A stretch of 64,000 nt of DNA, taken from positions 79,894,643 to 79,958,642 of the forward strand of contig CM049307.1 in the NCBI GenBank assembly GCA_026874595.1. The letters are read 5' to 3'. The position numbers were made by a program, and so were the translations under genes. The number at the start of each line of letters is the position of its first letter. The first letter of the stretch is position 1. The notes under the pieces are model-generated. The model made no database searches. It was not told the origin of the DNA and saw only the letters and a program-made list of their open reading frames with translations. Positions 10,227-21,956 of this stretch are shown in pieces. The stretch comes from Sipunculus nudus (lineage: Eukaryota; Annelida; Sipuncula; Golfingiida; Sipunculidae).

Positions 10227-10336
10227 CGTGTGGCCGCTCTCCTCTGCAATCGTATCTGTGATGTACCGCTCCGGCTGGTTGCTCTTCGCCAACTCTTTCA
10301 GATCAACGAGAAGCGTGCCCTCCCTGAATGGAACAT
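10227..10336 (-). pseudogene. Tc1/IS630-type DDE transposase, upstream exon
   Basis: The minus strand gives PFREGTLLVDLKELAKSNQ and then YITDTIAEESGHT. This is the segment that precedes LPPYH in DDE_3 proteins (the family reads Gh.V-lrLPPYH). The exon ends at GGCCACACG followed by GTAAAA, and begins after ATGCAG (10337-10342). A GT-AG intron of about 131 bases (10096-10226) joins GHT to V-LRLPPYH in phase 0. Exons with the first two catalytic Asp residues were not found upstream. Confidence 0.75.
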
Positions 10337-10611
10337 CTGCATGGAGGACATGTTACATATTATCAGTATTAAAAATAATGGAAATACACACTTGCAGTTA
10401 TTTACCTTATTTAAATCATATTGTAAACTCATGGCGAAATAATTTGGTATTAACGCGTACCTTATATATGAATATAAATTAATATAACATTTATTCTATA
10501 AAATTGCAGTATTTATAAATAGCACCACATATGCATTGAAATTTTTCTTTTAGAAGTAACATATGATGTATCATATATATTTATTGATCACTTTGTCATG
10601 TTTTTTGTATA

Positions 10612-10672
10612 TATGTGTGTGTGTGTGTGTGTGTGTGAGGGTGTGTGTGTGTGTGTCAGTGTGTGTGTGTGT
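10612..10672. repeat. GT microsatellite
   Basis: Interrupted (GT)n tract. The Cys/Val-rich reading frame across it is an artefact. Confidence 0.9.
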
Positions 10673-11336
10673 CACGCGCTATCGGTCGACCTGGCCCATC
10701 GGCCGAAGAGGTTTGCGCCAACGATGGATCGACCGATCATGTATTATTCTTAATTCTTCCTCAGTCGCAACACCTGATACCGTGAGCAGAAAAGTTAATC
10801 ATGTGTAACCTTGTATTTATTTTGTAACTTTATGGCTCGAGTCAAACATAGTGCACCAATGGAGACCCTAGATGTAATAAAACAGTTAACAAAAGATAAT
10901 TATACAAAGATACACAACATTTATACGCACAACCAAGAATATTAAATAAATACAGTTGCATAAAAGATTAGGCAAGTTGGGCAAAATGAGGATCAGGACT
11001 TCGTGGTTATACGCAAATACCATACGTACAATTTATTTATACAACCAGGCTGTTCACACTTTTATTAACAATAAGACAATACATTGGGTATCATGTCAAC
11101 AAAATAAGGTCGACTTGGCCGATATCTCGATGTCATGCAGAATACTTGTGAATTTTATTTCAGGCAGATACCATGATTTCAAAAACTGTCCTTATTATAC
11201 CTCATTATTGTACATCTTATATTTTTTAAATATTTTTTGAGAATCATAAACATTATAAGACAGATTTCATGCCATGAAAGGTTTTAACTCATGTGGGATA
11301 ATGTCACATTTTTTTCTTGTAAACCACAAATAAAAG
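10673..11336. other. No gene seen
   Basis: AT-rich non-coding sequence without recognised features. Confidence 0.5.
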
Positions 11337-11485
11337 ATTTTAACAGATTTCCCTTTTCCTCCTCAGAATTTCCAGGTTTTCAAGGAGATTTTTCATAGAC
11401 CTCTCTGGATGGAAACTTAGAAGATTCCAGGTCCAGTGGATACGAATTGTACCTTGTTAACGGATAGACGGCCGGATGGCCGGAC
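11337..11485 (-). repeat. Antisense copy of the CTAGAATCTTC / GGAAACC repeat core
   Basis: GATTTTTCATAGACCTCTC, GAAGATTCCAGGTCCAG and TTAACGGATAGACGG are the reverse complements of words found in order in the arrays at 22.0, 24.2 and 57.2 kb. This is a diverged solo unit of that family. Confidence 0.7.
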
Positions 11486-11564
11486 GAATGTTATATGATC
11501 AGCGAAAAGCATAAAAATCAGTTTTTTTTTGCTAAACAGGTAAAAGTACTACATATCAAGGGAA

Positions 11565-12075
11565 ATCTTCCTCGAGAGTCCCAGCTGAGATTATCTCTGT
11601 TCGGTATGTTGGTTACGATGGAAGCAATAACATTCCCATCGGCACAAAGCATGAGAGATTGTCGGCCATGGCCATTTCAGGGTTTTTCTCTGCCTTGTGG
11701 ATCACGTTGAAGGTAAAATCCTGGAGATATTCTACCGAACGTGCTCGACGACCCTCTTGATCATTTATATCAAGGCTATTAAGCCAGCCATGTGCACGGT
11801 GACCTGTTATAGGGTCAGAATGTTAACTCAAACATATCCTGAACGTTCTTACAGCAAAAAGTACGGCTAACAGTTTCTTCTTGGTTGTCGTATACCGCCG
11901 CTGTTCATCGTTTGATGAAAAAAGCAACTGGTGCTAATGTTGGGGACCCGTCATCCGAAACAATACTTTTGGCAAACACTGCCCCAACACCATCGTCGCT
12001 GGCATCCGTAACGAGCACAATTTTAGGTTAAAAGTCTATAAGTTTAAAAGCAATTGCATTTCCGACTTGATTTTA
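11565..12075 (-). pseudogene. Ty3/gypsy-type RNase H relic
   Basis: On the minus strand the frame reads IVLVTDASDDGVGAVFAKS (about 11970-12035), the first block of retroelement RNase H (TDASd.GvGAvl). After a frame change comes RRARSVEYLQDFTFNVIHKA and MAMADNLS (11610-11725), matching the R.aRW...L..f.f.i...ADaLSR end of the domain. Stops and frame changes separate the blocks. Only decayed pieces remain. Confidence 0.85.
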
Positions 12076-12079
12076 CAGT

Positions 12080-12790
12080 GTAGTGAAAGCGGTTTCCATT
12101 ACCCGCGTCTAAACTAGTTTCCGCTTTCTGTACTTTTCCGATGCGTTGTACAGCGGATTTGCAACATCTGCCATACCTGGCAACCATCGTTGAACGCAAA
12201 TGCTCCTAATGCCTTGCGGAGTTCATGAACATCTTTAGGCCGAGGAAGTTCCTTTAGCTGTTTGACTCGTGCTTCATGAATTGACAAACATCCATTGAAA
12301 ACGCTTGTCCGAGATACTCGACCTTGTCAGTGACACATGTAAAATTCTGAAGGGCAAGCAATAAGCCGGCGACCTTAAACTTTTGTAACACCTCCATAGT
12401 GTTAATTCAAATCGCCGCTCCACACCAGAATGTTATCCAGGTAACACAAAGCGTCTCTGTACTTGCATTCGCCCAGAACTACGTACATAAATCTTTATAA
12501 GCTCTCATGAGGTCGAACAGATACCCCTGCTTTTACCAAAACTGTCCCCATGGCACTACGAAACTTGTCAAGGGGCGGTCTTGCTCCTGCATGGCATTTA
12601 ATGACAGCCAGATTCAGATCTATGGTTGAAAAATATCTGGTTCCACCCAGACGATCTGGTAATCCTCAATCCCCGGTTTTGGGGTGCATTGAATGAGGAA
12701 CGGATCTTATTTCGCATGGCGCTACCCCGGGTTTTAAGGGTATCGCGTGCATTACCCCTACATCGACAACAGGAATTTTCGACTTCGGTT
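12080..12790 (-). pseudogene. Ty3/gypsy-type reverse transcriptase relic
   Basis: In minus-strand order: HAIPLKPGVAPCEI (about 12720-12770), then an apparent internal deletion, then LGGTRYFSTIDLNLAV (about 12610-12660), CYLDNILVWSGD (12407-12460), EYLGQAFSMDV, and HEARVKQLKELPRPKDVHEL (about 12200-12290). These are the ordered landmarks of gypsy RT, with YLDD altered to YLDN. The catalytic change, stops and deletion mark it as dead. Confidence 0.87.
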
Positions 12791-13289
12791 CCAAAACAAG
12801 TCGGCATACTGATTGATCAGTTCAGTCATTTCTTATCTTTCGTGGTCATTTAAATTGTCCCCCAGATTTGGAGTTACCTCCGCTCCTGTCACCTTTGATT
12901 CCAAGTACTGATGGTTGGGAAAGAATAAATATATCAGGATACAATGTAGCAGTTTATTCTTCGGTATTCAGGGTTTCGAGTGTACTGTTAGTATTAGCCA
13001 CACGTAACCAGACCTCACTTGTTGCCCCGGATTACTGAACTGGCTGGGCGGATCGTCGCCTTGAGCTCCCGGGGAGGCTCCACTTAATAATCAAAGTTAC
13101 TGGTCTTATTAATTTGATGAGGTCAGTCCGTAATTTCATTATTACCACAGTCAACGAACAACAAGAAAACGATGCTGTCTCACTCGTTACTGCGCCAAAT
13201 AAACATACTGTATAAGTTCAACCATAACAGCCACAGATTCGCCACTAACGCCTTTACATGATATTGGGACTTCTGATGACTGTACTTAT

Positions 13290-13367
13290 AGATCAGACGA
13301 GTTCTTCCGCCACAAAACTAAAGTCTGCTCCAGTGTCTATCAGAGCATCTTGCACGACAGAACCACA
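13290..13367 (-). pseudogene. Ty3/gypsy-type aspartic protease relic
   Basis: Minus strand: VVQDALIDTGADFSFVAEEL. LIDTGAD.S is the active-site motif of retroelement aspartic proteases. It lies upstream of the RT relic on the same strand, as expected for a gag-PR-RT-RNaseH order. No integrase, LTR or primer-binding site was recognised. Confidence 0.8.
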
Positions 13368-13369
13368 GT

Positions 13370-14399
13370 TAAAAAAGCAATGAAGATATAGTTACACTAA
13401 TGGTTGGCAGATAGCAGCACAGGACGGAGTGATAAACTGAAAAGAGAAAAGGCTAAGTAATAGTTGCATAAAACGCAGGGAGGTGGCAGCACGTCATGGA
13501 CCACAACAAGTATGAACAAAGGCCTAAAATCCCATGAAAATCGGTACAGAACTGAAATCTAGCACAAAATGTCCCCTCAATGCAAGCAATAATCACCAAT
13601 AATACTGAACAAATGTTAAAATAATCTCTTCATCAGATGCAAACTGATGAACAACTTCGCCAAAAAAGCAAGACACTAGGTGGGCCAAAGTGGGGATAGG
13701 TGGGAAAAAAATCCGAGAGCAGCTAAATACCCTAAAACTACCGGGAAAATACAATAATATAGCTCCAAAACGGGAATTAGTGACCAAATATCGGGGGGTC
13801 AACAAGCGAACAAGAGACCGACCGGGGCCGAGCTACTGACAAATCGCAGGTGCAGACGGCCGCCGGGCGAAGTTGACAACAAAGTTTCAGAATTAACAGA
13901 AAATCGCTCATCGAAAAGGAAAATGCCCTCACCTACTAGATTTGTTGCAGTTGTAGCAGATGGTCAGGAACTCAACGGACACGCGAAAGACTCGAATCCA
14001 CCAAAATTTCTGTTCAACACCAATTCCTGTGATATTTAGAGACATCCTGTGTATATATTGAAACTACAAATCATTAGGACTCGGGGAGTACAGTTAATGC
14101 TATATTACCATTTTCATTCCAGTTTGATGACCCTTTTAATTTGAATAAAGACATAACGTATAAATCATTTAGTGTACAAAAGATGAACAGGTTCTGCATT
14201 TCCAATAATTGCTTAGGTAAGGGAGTTTGAAGACCTCTTTCTTAACTGAGAGGCAGGTCTGACGGAACCAGCCTGGGCAGGTGCAACATTGAATCATTCT
14301 TTCTTCTCCATTGTCGGGCTACCTTCATGTACAGTAAACGGGGACTGTTAAAGAACGTCTTTTTGTGCTGCCTCTTGTGTTAGAGGAAATGGTATTACT
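13370..14399. other. No gene recognised; possibly decayed gag or LTR
   Basis: Moderately GC-rich compared with its surroundings. By position it could hold the gag end of the Ty3/gypsy relic, but no zinc knuckle or LTR was identified. Confidence 0.4.
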
Positions 14400-14915
14400 T
14401 ATTTAAGGAAAAAGGTTTAATTCTTGTTTTTCAAAGCTTTCCAATTTATTGCTTCTCATCAATTTTTGATCATATACAATGACTGCTGGATCTTTGCCAC
14501 AATATATCGATGTGACAGTGATATGACAAAGAGTCCACAGTCCCACCCTCCTTCTGCTTCTGAAATTCTTGATGTGTATTTTCATCATCTTTTCATTTGT
14601 ATTCACCAAGGTTGCTGCCAGCATTTTCGTCCTAGGTGTTACTGTGTCATAAAGGCTGTCATACACAGATATGCATGGGCTGGTTATGTCGTCCAAATCT
14701 TGATTCACATTGGTCACAGTCGGCTAATGACCAGCTGCGTTGTGCAGGATTTGACCAAAAATTTCCCCTTTGGTGGAGCTACACATTAGTTTCCTGATAA
14801 TCACTGGATCTTGAAGAACCTGAATTTCTGGAAATGGCTTCTTGAGTTGATTGGTAGCGACTGTTATGGTTCTGGCTTTTTTTTATCAGATCATCGATTA
14901 GCATTTAATCTAAGG
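14400..14915 (-). pseudogene. Ulp1-like cysteine peptidase domain relic
   Basis: On the minus strand: ITVATNQLKKPFPEIQVLQD, then GEIFGQILHNAAGH (with a stop where Trp of HW is expected), ISVYDSLYDTV, and GKDPAVIVYDQKLMRS near the end (14403-14717). This follows the Ulp1-type pattern FP...GLQd, ..ilh...HW, ..vyDSl, and G.dP....y.Q..MR seen in many transposon-borne or transposon-derived peptidases. The Q-x5-C active-site block (DCG) is not intact. Similarity is by eye, so the call is moderate. Confidence 0.6.
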
Positions 14916-14962
14916 TTGTAATAGACTGTTTGTCTAATGGATTTCGTTTACTGTTCTGGATG

Positions 14963-15214
14963 TCATTGTTTCAATGTTATTTCCTTTTTTGTGTTGACCT
15001 TTATTTTTATGTGACCCCTAACAGGAGGAGTTACTAGAAGCCTGAAATAAGGGAGCTTTTTGAAATCTTTTGACTCACATTGACTTGTCAGTTTTGTCAG
15101 GCGAGTATTGGCTTTATTGTCAATTAAGCGGTTTAGGAGATGTTTATCAATAATGTTATGAATTTTTAGGTGATCGTTGCATTGTTGTGACAGATCGATC
15201 ATGTTTTGTCGCAA
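14963..15214 (-). CDS. Unrecognised 83-codon reading frame upstream of the Ulp1-like relic
   Basis: Opens on the same strand just upstream of the Ulp1-like relic, with Lys/Leu/Asn-rich composition and no known motif. It might be an N-terminal piece of the same decayed gene or a chance frame. Nothing supports a function. Confidence 0.2.
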   Translation of the reverse strand: MRQNMIDLSQQCNDHLKIHNIIDKHLLNRLIDNKANTRLTKLTSQCESKDFKKLPYFRLLVTPPVRGHIKIKVNTKKEITLKQ

Positions 15215-15379
15215 GTAGTACTACAGTACTCGCAGTAGTGGTACCAATACTCACAGTAATATGTATTATAATGCAGGGAATAAAAACAAATTCAATTTAA
15301 CAAATTATAAATGAGGTTACCAGGACTCAAATGGTATACAAGAGAAAATTATAATAGAGTGCATGTTCAACTTTACTCA

Positions 15380-16203
15380 TTGGGCCTAGAATGTTATAAC
15401 GTAAAACTCAAGGAAGTTCTAGGCAAATGTCCTTAGAAATATGGAATAAGGTCATCATAATCTATATTATGCAACTTATAGGAAAAAGAGGTCATATAAG
15501 CACATCTTGTAGCGCCACATCCATGGAGGTTCTGGGCAGATCTCCTTGGAAACTTAAAATTAGGTAATAGTGACCTATATTCTGCAAACTACAGGCCGAA
15601 ATCATCATTTTGAGCATCAAAACTGTCAAACGAGGCCAAAATGATATCAATTAGGCCAAGAATATTTTGACGACATTCTGGGAGGTCCTGGGGAAATGTC
15701 CTTGGAAAACAGGATTTTGGTTCACTGTGACCTATATTATGAGACTACAGGAAAAAAGTCATATGGGCACCCTATATGTCAGATGAGCACAGATCGTATC
15801 TGTTTGGCCTAGAATCTTCTAACACAACATACAGAAGTGTCCTTGAGTGACCTATATTATGCAACTTAGGGCCGAAAACACAATTTTGAGCACCCAGACA
15901 GTCAGTCGGGACCCAAATTGTATCAATTAGGCGTTTAATCTTCTAACGTAACATTCTAGAAGGTCCTGGGCAAATGTTCTTGGAAACATGATAATAGGGT
16001 CTATGACTTGTTTATAATTAGAAATTGCGGCTGACCAGGTGTTAACAAGGCACAAATCATTAAATGTTTTACTTTATATCTAGGGTTGGTCAAAAGGTAA
16101 GTCACTGTGACTTATATTATGTTAGTAAAGACCGTTTTAATTGTTTTCAACATTACAGACCGTTAAAGTCAGCTGAGCGTCATAACCCGTGGGTCACTTG
16201 ATA
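15380..16203 (+). repeat. Array of about 153-bp repeat units ending in the family's 3' terminus
   Basis: Successive units share GGCCTAGAATCTTCTAAC, GGAGGTCC, TCCTTGGAAAC, GTGACCTATATTATG and GAGCACC words (examples at 15382, 15651, 15808 and 15929). The array ends with GTCAGCTGAGCGTCATAACC then CGTGGGTCACTTG (16168-16200), a terminal motif also found at 25253-25290 and 62881-62920. No protein is encoded. Confidence 0.8.
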
Positions 16204-16875
16204 TTTTTATGCGTAATGTGTTATAGACTGGCTCAGTCATTGAAATAGTTCTGACTTAATTGTTGCTTTTGATAGAGAAATCAAACGTTCCCGCAATGTA
16301 TCGCACTTAATATTGGTACCGCCATCTTGCGGCAACTCATATAACTAATTTACCCTTATCTAACCCTCTTATTTCATGGACTGGTAATCTTGGCCGGTTC
16401 CCGAACGGTCAGCGCCACAACACCGCCTCGCTGAACTAAGGTCATTTCCAGTGACGTCAGCAATGGTCTTTCCCAGAATCTTTTTCAAAACCAACATGGT
16501 TCATTCAAACTATAGTCATCGCCTATTCAGGGCTTCCAATCGGCTACTCATATTCCCATTTTATTTGTCCTAATATTTAAGGCCGTCGCTTATGTTGAGT
16601 TCGGCGAGACTTTAGAAACTATAACCCTCAGCCTCAGTGTTAATGTTTATCGGACCATCCTTTTTGACAGTAGGCCTTACAAATTCTGGCTCAGCCAATC
16701 AGCGCGATATATTCAGGTGCACGACTAGTGCAATTTGACAGTTAATACACGGGTTCAAGAAAAAGCTGCCAGCCGCTCCTTTCATCTCGACAAAAGGAAT
16801 TTTACTGGACCTGTCGGTACAAAATTGTTGCGATAGTGTCTACAATATTCACTAACATTTGGCCCACAGACGGTA
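16204..16875. other. No gene seen
   Basis: Mixed-composition sequence with no recognised coding, RNA or mobile signal. Confidence 0.45.
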
Positions 16876-17235
16876 ATATTCGCTCAGCAGAGATATATCG
16901 TAGGACACGAAGGTCCATGTTTGGAATACCTGAAATCATGATTTCAGTGCGAATGTTACCAAGCGGGTCGAGCTGTGGGACCGCTGTTGGCGTTCTCATA
17001 GCAACGATGCCACTCACATGAGGTGTAACGGCCTGATATGCAAATACGGGGAAATCGTCAGGTCCTCAAAGAGCCTTGTGACGCCTTAATATGCAAATTT
17101 CAGGGATTCACCATACGGACTTTACAGGGCTTTAGTGATAAGAGCTGGCACTGAGTAAAGTCTATCGGTAAATGGAATCATGTTTTATTTTAAGTATTTT
17201 ATTAGTAAACGCAAATACTAAAGCCCAGGCAGGGC
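16876..17235 (+). repeat. Dispersed repeat, copy 1 (inverted partner at 41297-41645)
   Basis: Shared words in the same order: CAGCAGAGATATATC, GTTACCAAGCGGGTCGAGC, GCCACTCACATGAGG, CCTTGTGACGCCTTAATATG, CATACGGACTTTACAGGGCT and CTAAAGCCCAGGCAGG. The partner is in the opposite orientation 24 kb away. The right boundary, GCCCAGGCAGG, is the same in both. The element type is unknown and no protein is encoded. Confidence 0.85.
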
Positions 17236-18120
17236 TACCTTTTCGGTTCTTCTGATGAGATAGAGAATGAAGCTCAACTCGCAGACGATTGTCTGTTAAA
17301 CCTTTTTGAACTGGTCACATAACATTTCATCAAGGTCACATTGTTAAATGCACTTGGACAGTTCACAGAACAAATCCCAAGAAAAAAAAACAGCAAGCAC
17401 TGAAGGCTCGGATAGAAGGCAAAACCACAAGCGGGTCTGAATGTAAGCCACAACGGAGGAGAGGAAAGAAAAGAACATTAAAGAACACAAAATCTAATTA
17501 TTTATTTTCCACGGCACAGGACATGGGGCAAATTATTTTAATATAAGGTCAAGACCTCTCGAGTTTTACACTGAAGCATCATTCTATGCATCGATTGCAA
17601 AATTTCTGGACAAGATTTTTTACTGAGTAACTCCATTTAGGAAACTAGAGCTATAATCAAAAGTGTGACCATGAAAATATATTTGACATTCAGAGGAGAT
17701 AAAATATTCAGGGTCAGTATTATTTCTCCTTGGGGGCTTTCGCTAATATTATCAATAGACCCCAAGTGCCTTCACGTAGTACTTGAAAGGGACTAAGATC
17801 CAGTATCAGACAGTGTTTGTATAACCTTTGATTTTCATTTAAAGATATGTATATGTTATATGTTACCAAATGTGACATCAACTTATCTAAAAGTGACATT
17901 TGTATGTCTAAACACGGTTTTTGGTGATACTAAACCTTTGCTGTAAAGTGTTATTTCAAATAAGCTCTGAACTGGTCCAGCATCTACGTAAGGATTAGAA
18001 TTTTTCTTTGTAGAAATCAGTATGGAGGGGAATTTTTTTTTGAAAATATGCATTTTAGAAGGTTTTTCAATGGCTTATCTATAATGCCTTATTTCCAGAA
18101 TTTTTTTTCAATCTGTAATA
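17236..18120. other. No gene seen
   Basis: AT-rich non-coding sequence. Nothing recognised. Confidence 0.5.
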
Positions 18121-18130
18121 AGTAGATATG

Positions 18131-18265
18131 CAGTGGCGTCAATTTATCTTCCGGGGTGGGGGGATGACTCACAGACAAACATACACACACCTTCTCACAC
18201 ACACACACGCACAAGCACACCCTCTCACACACACACACACACACACACATATATTGACGCCCCTG
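18131..18265. mobile_element. hAT-type MITE, 135 bp, with 8-bp target duplication
   Basis: The ends are inverted: CAGTGGCGTCAATTTAT at the left and ATATATTGACGCCCCTG at the right. They are flanked by perfect TAGATATG duplications (18123-18130 and 18266-18273). An 8-bp duplication with CAG-type termini is typical of the hAT superfamily. The interior is mostly a CA microsatellite plus a G-rich segment, with no coding capacity, so it would need a transposase in trans. Confidence 0.82.
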
Positions 18266-19440
18266 TAGATATGTAAACTTGGGCTTATGTCATTGGATAA
18301 CCAATATAAATGATATAATGACCATAAACGATCAAATTTAGCGTTTCCAATGCAAAAATTACTAGTTGACTTCAAAGTTAATCTTGAATAATGTTATTGC
18401 GGAAGATCAAAATTTGAGCCAATCAATTCAACTTTATAGGAAACACAATTACTCTCAAACAGCACCACCTTTCATTATAGAATCATTATTATTTTAAAAG
18501 TACACCTCATCTATACACCAGAAAGTTCAGAATATTACCTTTGTTTATGATTTGCGCAAAATATTGTAAAATAGGGTTTTGAAAAAAAAAAACTCTAAAA
18601 TACACATTAACCAACATGATCACTGAATTGCTTTGCAAAACATTATAACAAGACTAACATTCTCATTTTATTTATTTTTCTTGATACATAAGATAAGGAT
18701 TTTGTAAAGCTGAGTATGGGTTTTGACATAATTTTACCCCCCCCCCCCCCCCCCCCCCCGTCCTTTGCCAAACATTCACCTGAAAATATTGGCAGAATCA
18801 TCATACATTTCTCTGTAAGAGTCACAAAAAAAAAGATGTATTTTAAAGGGAGTAGGGGTTTTGACATGATTCCCCCCCCCCCCAGTCTTCTAAAAATATT
18901 AGCTTTACCCACCCCCCCCCCCACCCCCCCCCCCACCCCCTATCTCCCTATACAGTCTACTGAAAAGATTGACAAGAAATTTCACACATTTCTCTGTACT
19001 GTCTAAAAGAATACATAAAAGTAATGTATTAAATATGAGTAATTTATTCTGCCTGACAGATCTCCAGAGAGTAAGTTCATATAATATGATCTCATGCAGT
19101 TTTATTCTATTTTTAATTTTTTTTTTTCAATACTAAAATCATCTGGTCACTCACGCATTTTTTAAAGTTTATTTATCAAGTCCTAGACAATTTAATTCGT
19201 ATCCTTAAATTTTGTGCCAATGTAACTTAACAAGTGACCTCTTTCGTGTGATTTAAAGCTGTTCTTCAAATTGCCTGCATCGGTCAACCATCGAACGCTC
19301 ACGGTGGCATGGCACAAACATGGTCTTATTTATACCTGGGGTCAGGGCTTGAAATTAAGTAGTGAATGGTCCGGTTTTCTCTGGTTGGCTCTAGCTATCA
19401 TGTGATGTAGCTTCAAAGACACCCCTTTGTTTGATATTTA
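18266..19440. other. No gene; poly(dC) tracts
   Basis: Non-coding. Contains long C runs at about 18737-18759, 18872-18883 and 18910-18938. The proline-rich and glycine-rich frames across them are artefacts. Confidence 0.6.
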
Positions 19441-19449
19441 AGTATGTTA

Positions 19450-20050
19450 AGCATACACTGTAAATAACCGAGACATGTCTCAACCTAGTTTGGTGTCTTT
19501 AGGTAAGACACTGGCGACTTAAACTGGGCATCAAGTGTCTTCAGAGGACTTGTGTAAGACGCCAACAAAGACACATATGTCTTACAGTATGTGTCTTGGT
19601 GTCTTTCAGTATGTGTCTTGGCGTCTTACAGTATGTGTCTTGGTGTCTTTCCACAGGTGTCTTAAACTATTATAGTTTAAGAAATGGTTCATAAATACAT
19701 TTATCTCCAGTGCTTCTTATACTTGCTTTTGCTATAAACACAATCTAAGAATAATATACCATATTAAATTTGCTCTATTTTTGCAGGACTCTCATGACTA
19801 AATGCACGATTGAGCTGTTTTAAGTGTCCCAGTTCTGTAAAACTCGAGATAATAATTAAAGGTAATATTCACATAATATGAAACATAAGATTTGTAAAAT
19901 AATGTATATTAGTAATTAATTATGTCTATTCACGAACGATATAGAAGTCTGTTGTCACGAAGAGCGAATGAAAGACACTAGTGTCTTCGAACCATGTCCC
20001 GTAAAGACACATGAGAAGCAGGCTAAATTTAAGACACCAGCGTCTATAAG
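19450..20050 (+). repeat. AAGACAC/GTGTCTT motif cluster A
   Basis: More than a dozen GTGTCTT or AAGAC(A/G)C words, many as inverted pairs (AGACACTAGTGTCT near 19974; GACATGTC near 19472). They include short tandem units built on TATGTGTCTTGGTGTCTT (19585-19650). The left edge, TACACTGTAAATAA (19454-19467), matches the inverted right edge of cluster B (25894-25907). This is probably a dispersed repeat family rather than a gene. Confidence 0.7.
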
Positions 20051-20852
20051 TTGTCTGCTTCGCGCGCTTTTAATCCACGTGATGTCAGCATCAACTCCTG
20101 ATTCGTCTGCGCATTACCATGCCTCGCCAGGTCGTGCAGCAAGGAGGCAGTAGACCATACCAGAACGCTGACATAGTTTTATCCTAAGAGAAGTGACGTA
20201 AGTAGACCTATTTGTTATTTTTTATATATATTCTGTAGAAAGTAAAACGGTCAATCGCCTTATTTGAAGCATAGATGAATACAATTTTTATTAAATCTGT
20301 TCTACAGTATCCATATTTTTATGTACATGAAAACCGGTCACTCCAGACCGGCCATATTGTCTTTATTGATTGTTCAAAAGTCAGTCAGTACTGATCATGA
20401 AATATTGAAAATGAAACATATGTACATGTATACAAAGAAATAATTTATACTCGGAGAGTATCCTTAACATTTGACTGCATGAAATAAGACTGCATGAAAC
20501 TATAGACCCATATTTATGCATATGTAATTTACAAATGCAATGGATTATGTGTACATGATTTGCGTTGGGGGGCGGGGGGGGGGGGGGGGGGGGGGAGGAT
20601 GGGGATGGCAGCCTATAAGCTAGGCAGATCGGTTTTCCTAGTCGGTCAACCATGGGCCTACTGTCTATAAATATAATAACTTAAGAGCTGTTGGCCGTAC
20701 TTTCACTTGTAAAATGTATTAAAAGGATGTACAGTATGCAAGATTGTGTTCAATGGCTCAGCTCAACGAGACAAGGAGTGAGGGACACGGGTCATATGCA
20801 TTGGCGGCGAAACCAAATTTTCATGGGGGGGGGGGGGGGGGGAAATAGAAGA

Positions 20853-20892
<40 letters not shown>

Positions 20893-21640
20893 GTAGACAT
20901 ATATGTACCGTGTATATGTACCGTATATATACATATATATGTGTATTATATAAATATATATATATATATATATGGTACTCCAAGTATATATGAGAGTGGA
21001 AATACTAAAAAAATAGTTGATGTTTTTATAAACATCATTCTGTTGGGGGGGGGGGGGGGGGCTCTGCCCCACAATAATTTCATTGGCCCGTTATCATAAA
21101 TATGCTTTAATACGGTCGAGCCAAATGTTAAATAACACGTATAAAAGTTATCCCAGATATCTTTCAAAGTTACAGATTTTCAATCTGTTTTCTTTCATCT
21201 CTTCGTAATAAAATCACAAGACGATTAGAAACGACCAACGGGTAGGACATGGCTGGCCCAATTTGACCCAGCCATATATTATTGTATTTATACTATTATT
21301 GAGTCCACATTGACAAATGAGTTTCAGCAAGTCAAAAAACGCAGTCTAGATATTATCCTATACTCTATTTGTTGATAAACATTGGCTCGTAACCAGTGCT
21401 AAAAAGTGTTACATTTACCCCGCACCAGCGCGTTACTCTTGAGAGTTGATTGGTTTAGACAAAGTGTAACAATCTTGGTCAGCGCGTCTCCCAGACAAGA
21501 TAATGTGTTCATGTGTACGTGCAGGGTCCTTGATATTGCCGCGTAAATGCGGTTAGTGCATGTGACGATATGCTCTCTCCTGTCACTGCTAATAGGCTAT
21601 AGTTGATACATCTTCGGTGAAATGTCTAAAGTAAAATGTC
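20051..21640. other. No gene; poly(dG) and TA microsatellites
   Basis: G runs at about 20574-20595, 20825-20842 and 21045-21061, and TA tracts at about 20857-20889 and 20956-20973. Isoleucine/tyrosine-rich frames here are artefacts. Nothing else is recognised. Confidence 0.6.
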
Positions 21641-21644
21641 ACTT

Positions 21645-21647
<3 letters not shown>

Positions 21648-21693
<46 letters not shown>

Positions 21694-21755
21694 TTATACT
21701 AGTATATATATTTGAAATTGTTTGAATACTCGCATTAAATGGCACTACTGCAATT

Positions 21756-21786
<31 letters not shown>

Positions 21787-21815
21787 TTATCATCATTATT
21801 ATTATTATTATTAAC
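21648..21815. repeat. TA and ATT microsatellites
   Basis: (TA)n at about 21648-21692 and interrupted (ATT)n at about 21755-21812. Confidence 0.9.
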
Positions 21816-21956
21816 TTTCATTACTAACGGCATTAGTTATAAAAAATCTGCTTGAGCAATATATATTTACAAGACTTCCTTTGATGTTTAAAAAAGTTAA
21901 TTGGTGACCTTGAACTTGATTTTCAAGGTCAGATTTACGGAAATACAGTATTTTTT

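Noticed and set aside
15380-16203. Coding region in the 153-bp array
   Set aside because: No frame stays open across units, and changes between units do not favour any frame.
18643-19006. Proline-rich and glycine-rich reading frames
   Set aside because: Translation of poly(dC)/poly(dG) tracts; no motif and no conservation evidence.
20792-21167. Tyr/Ile-rich reading frames
   Set aside because: Products of TA microsatellites and poly(dG) runs.
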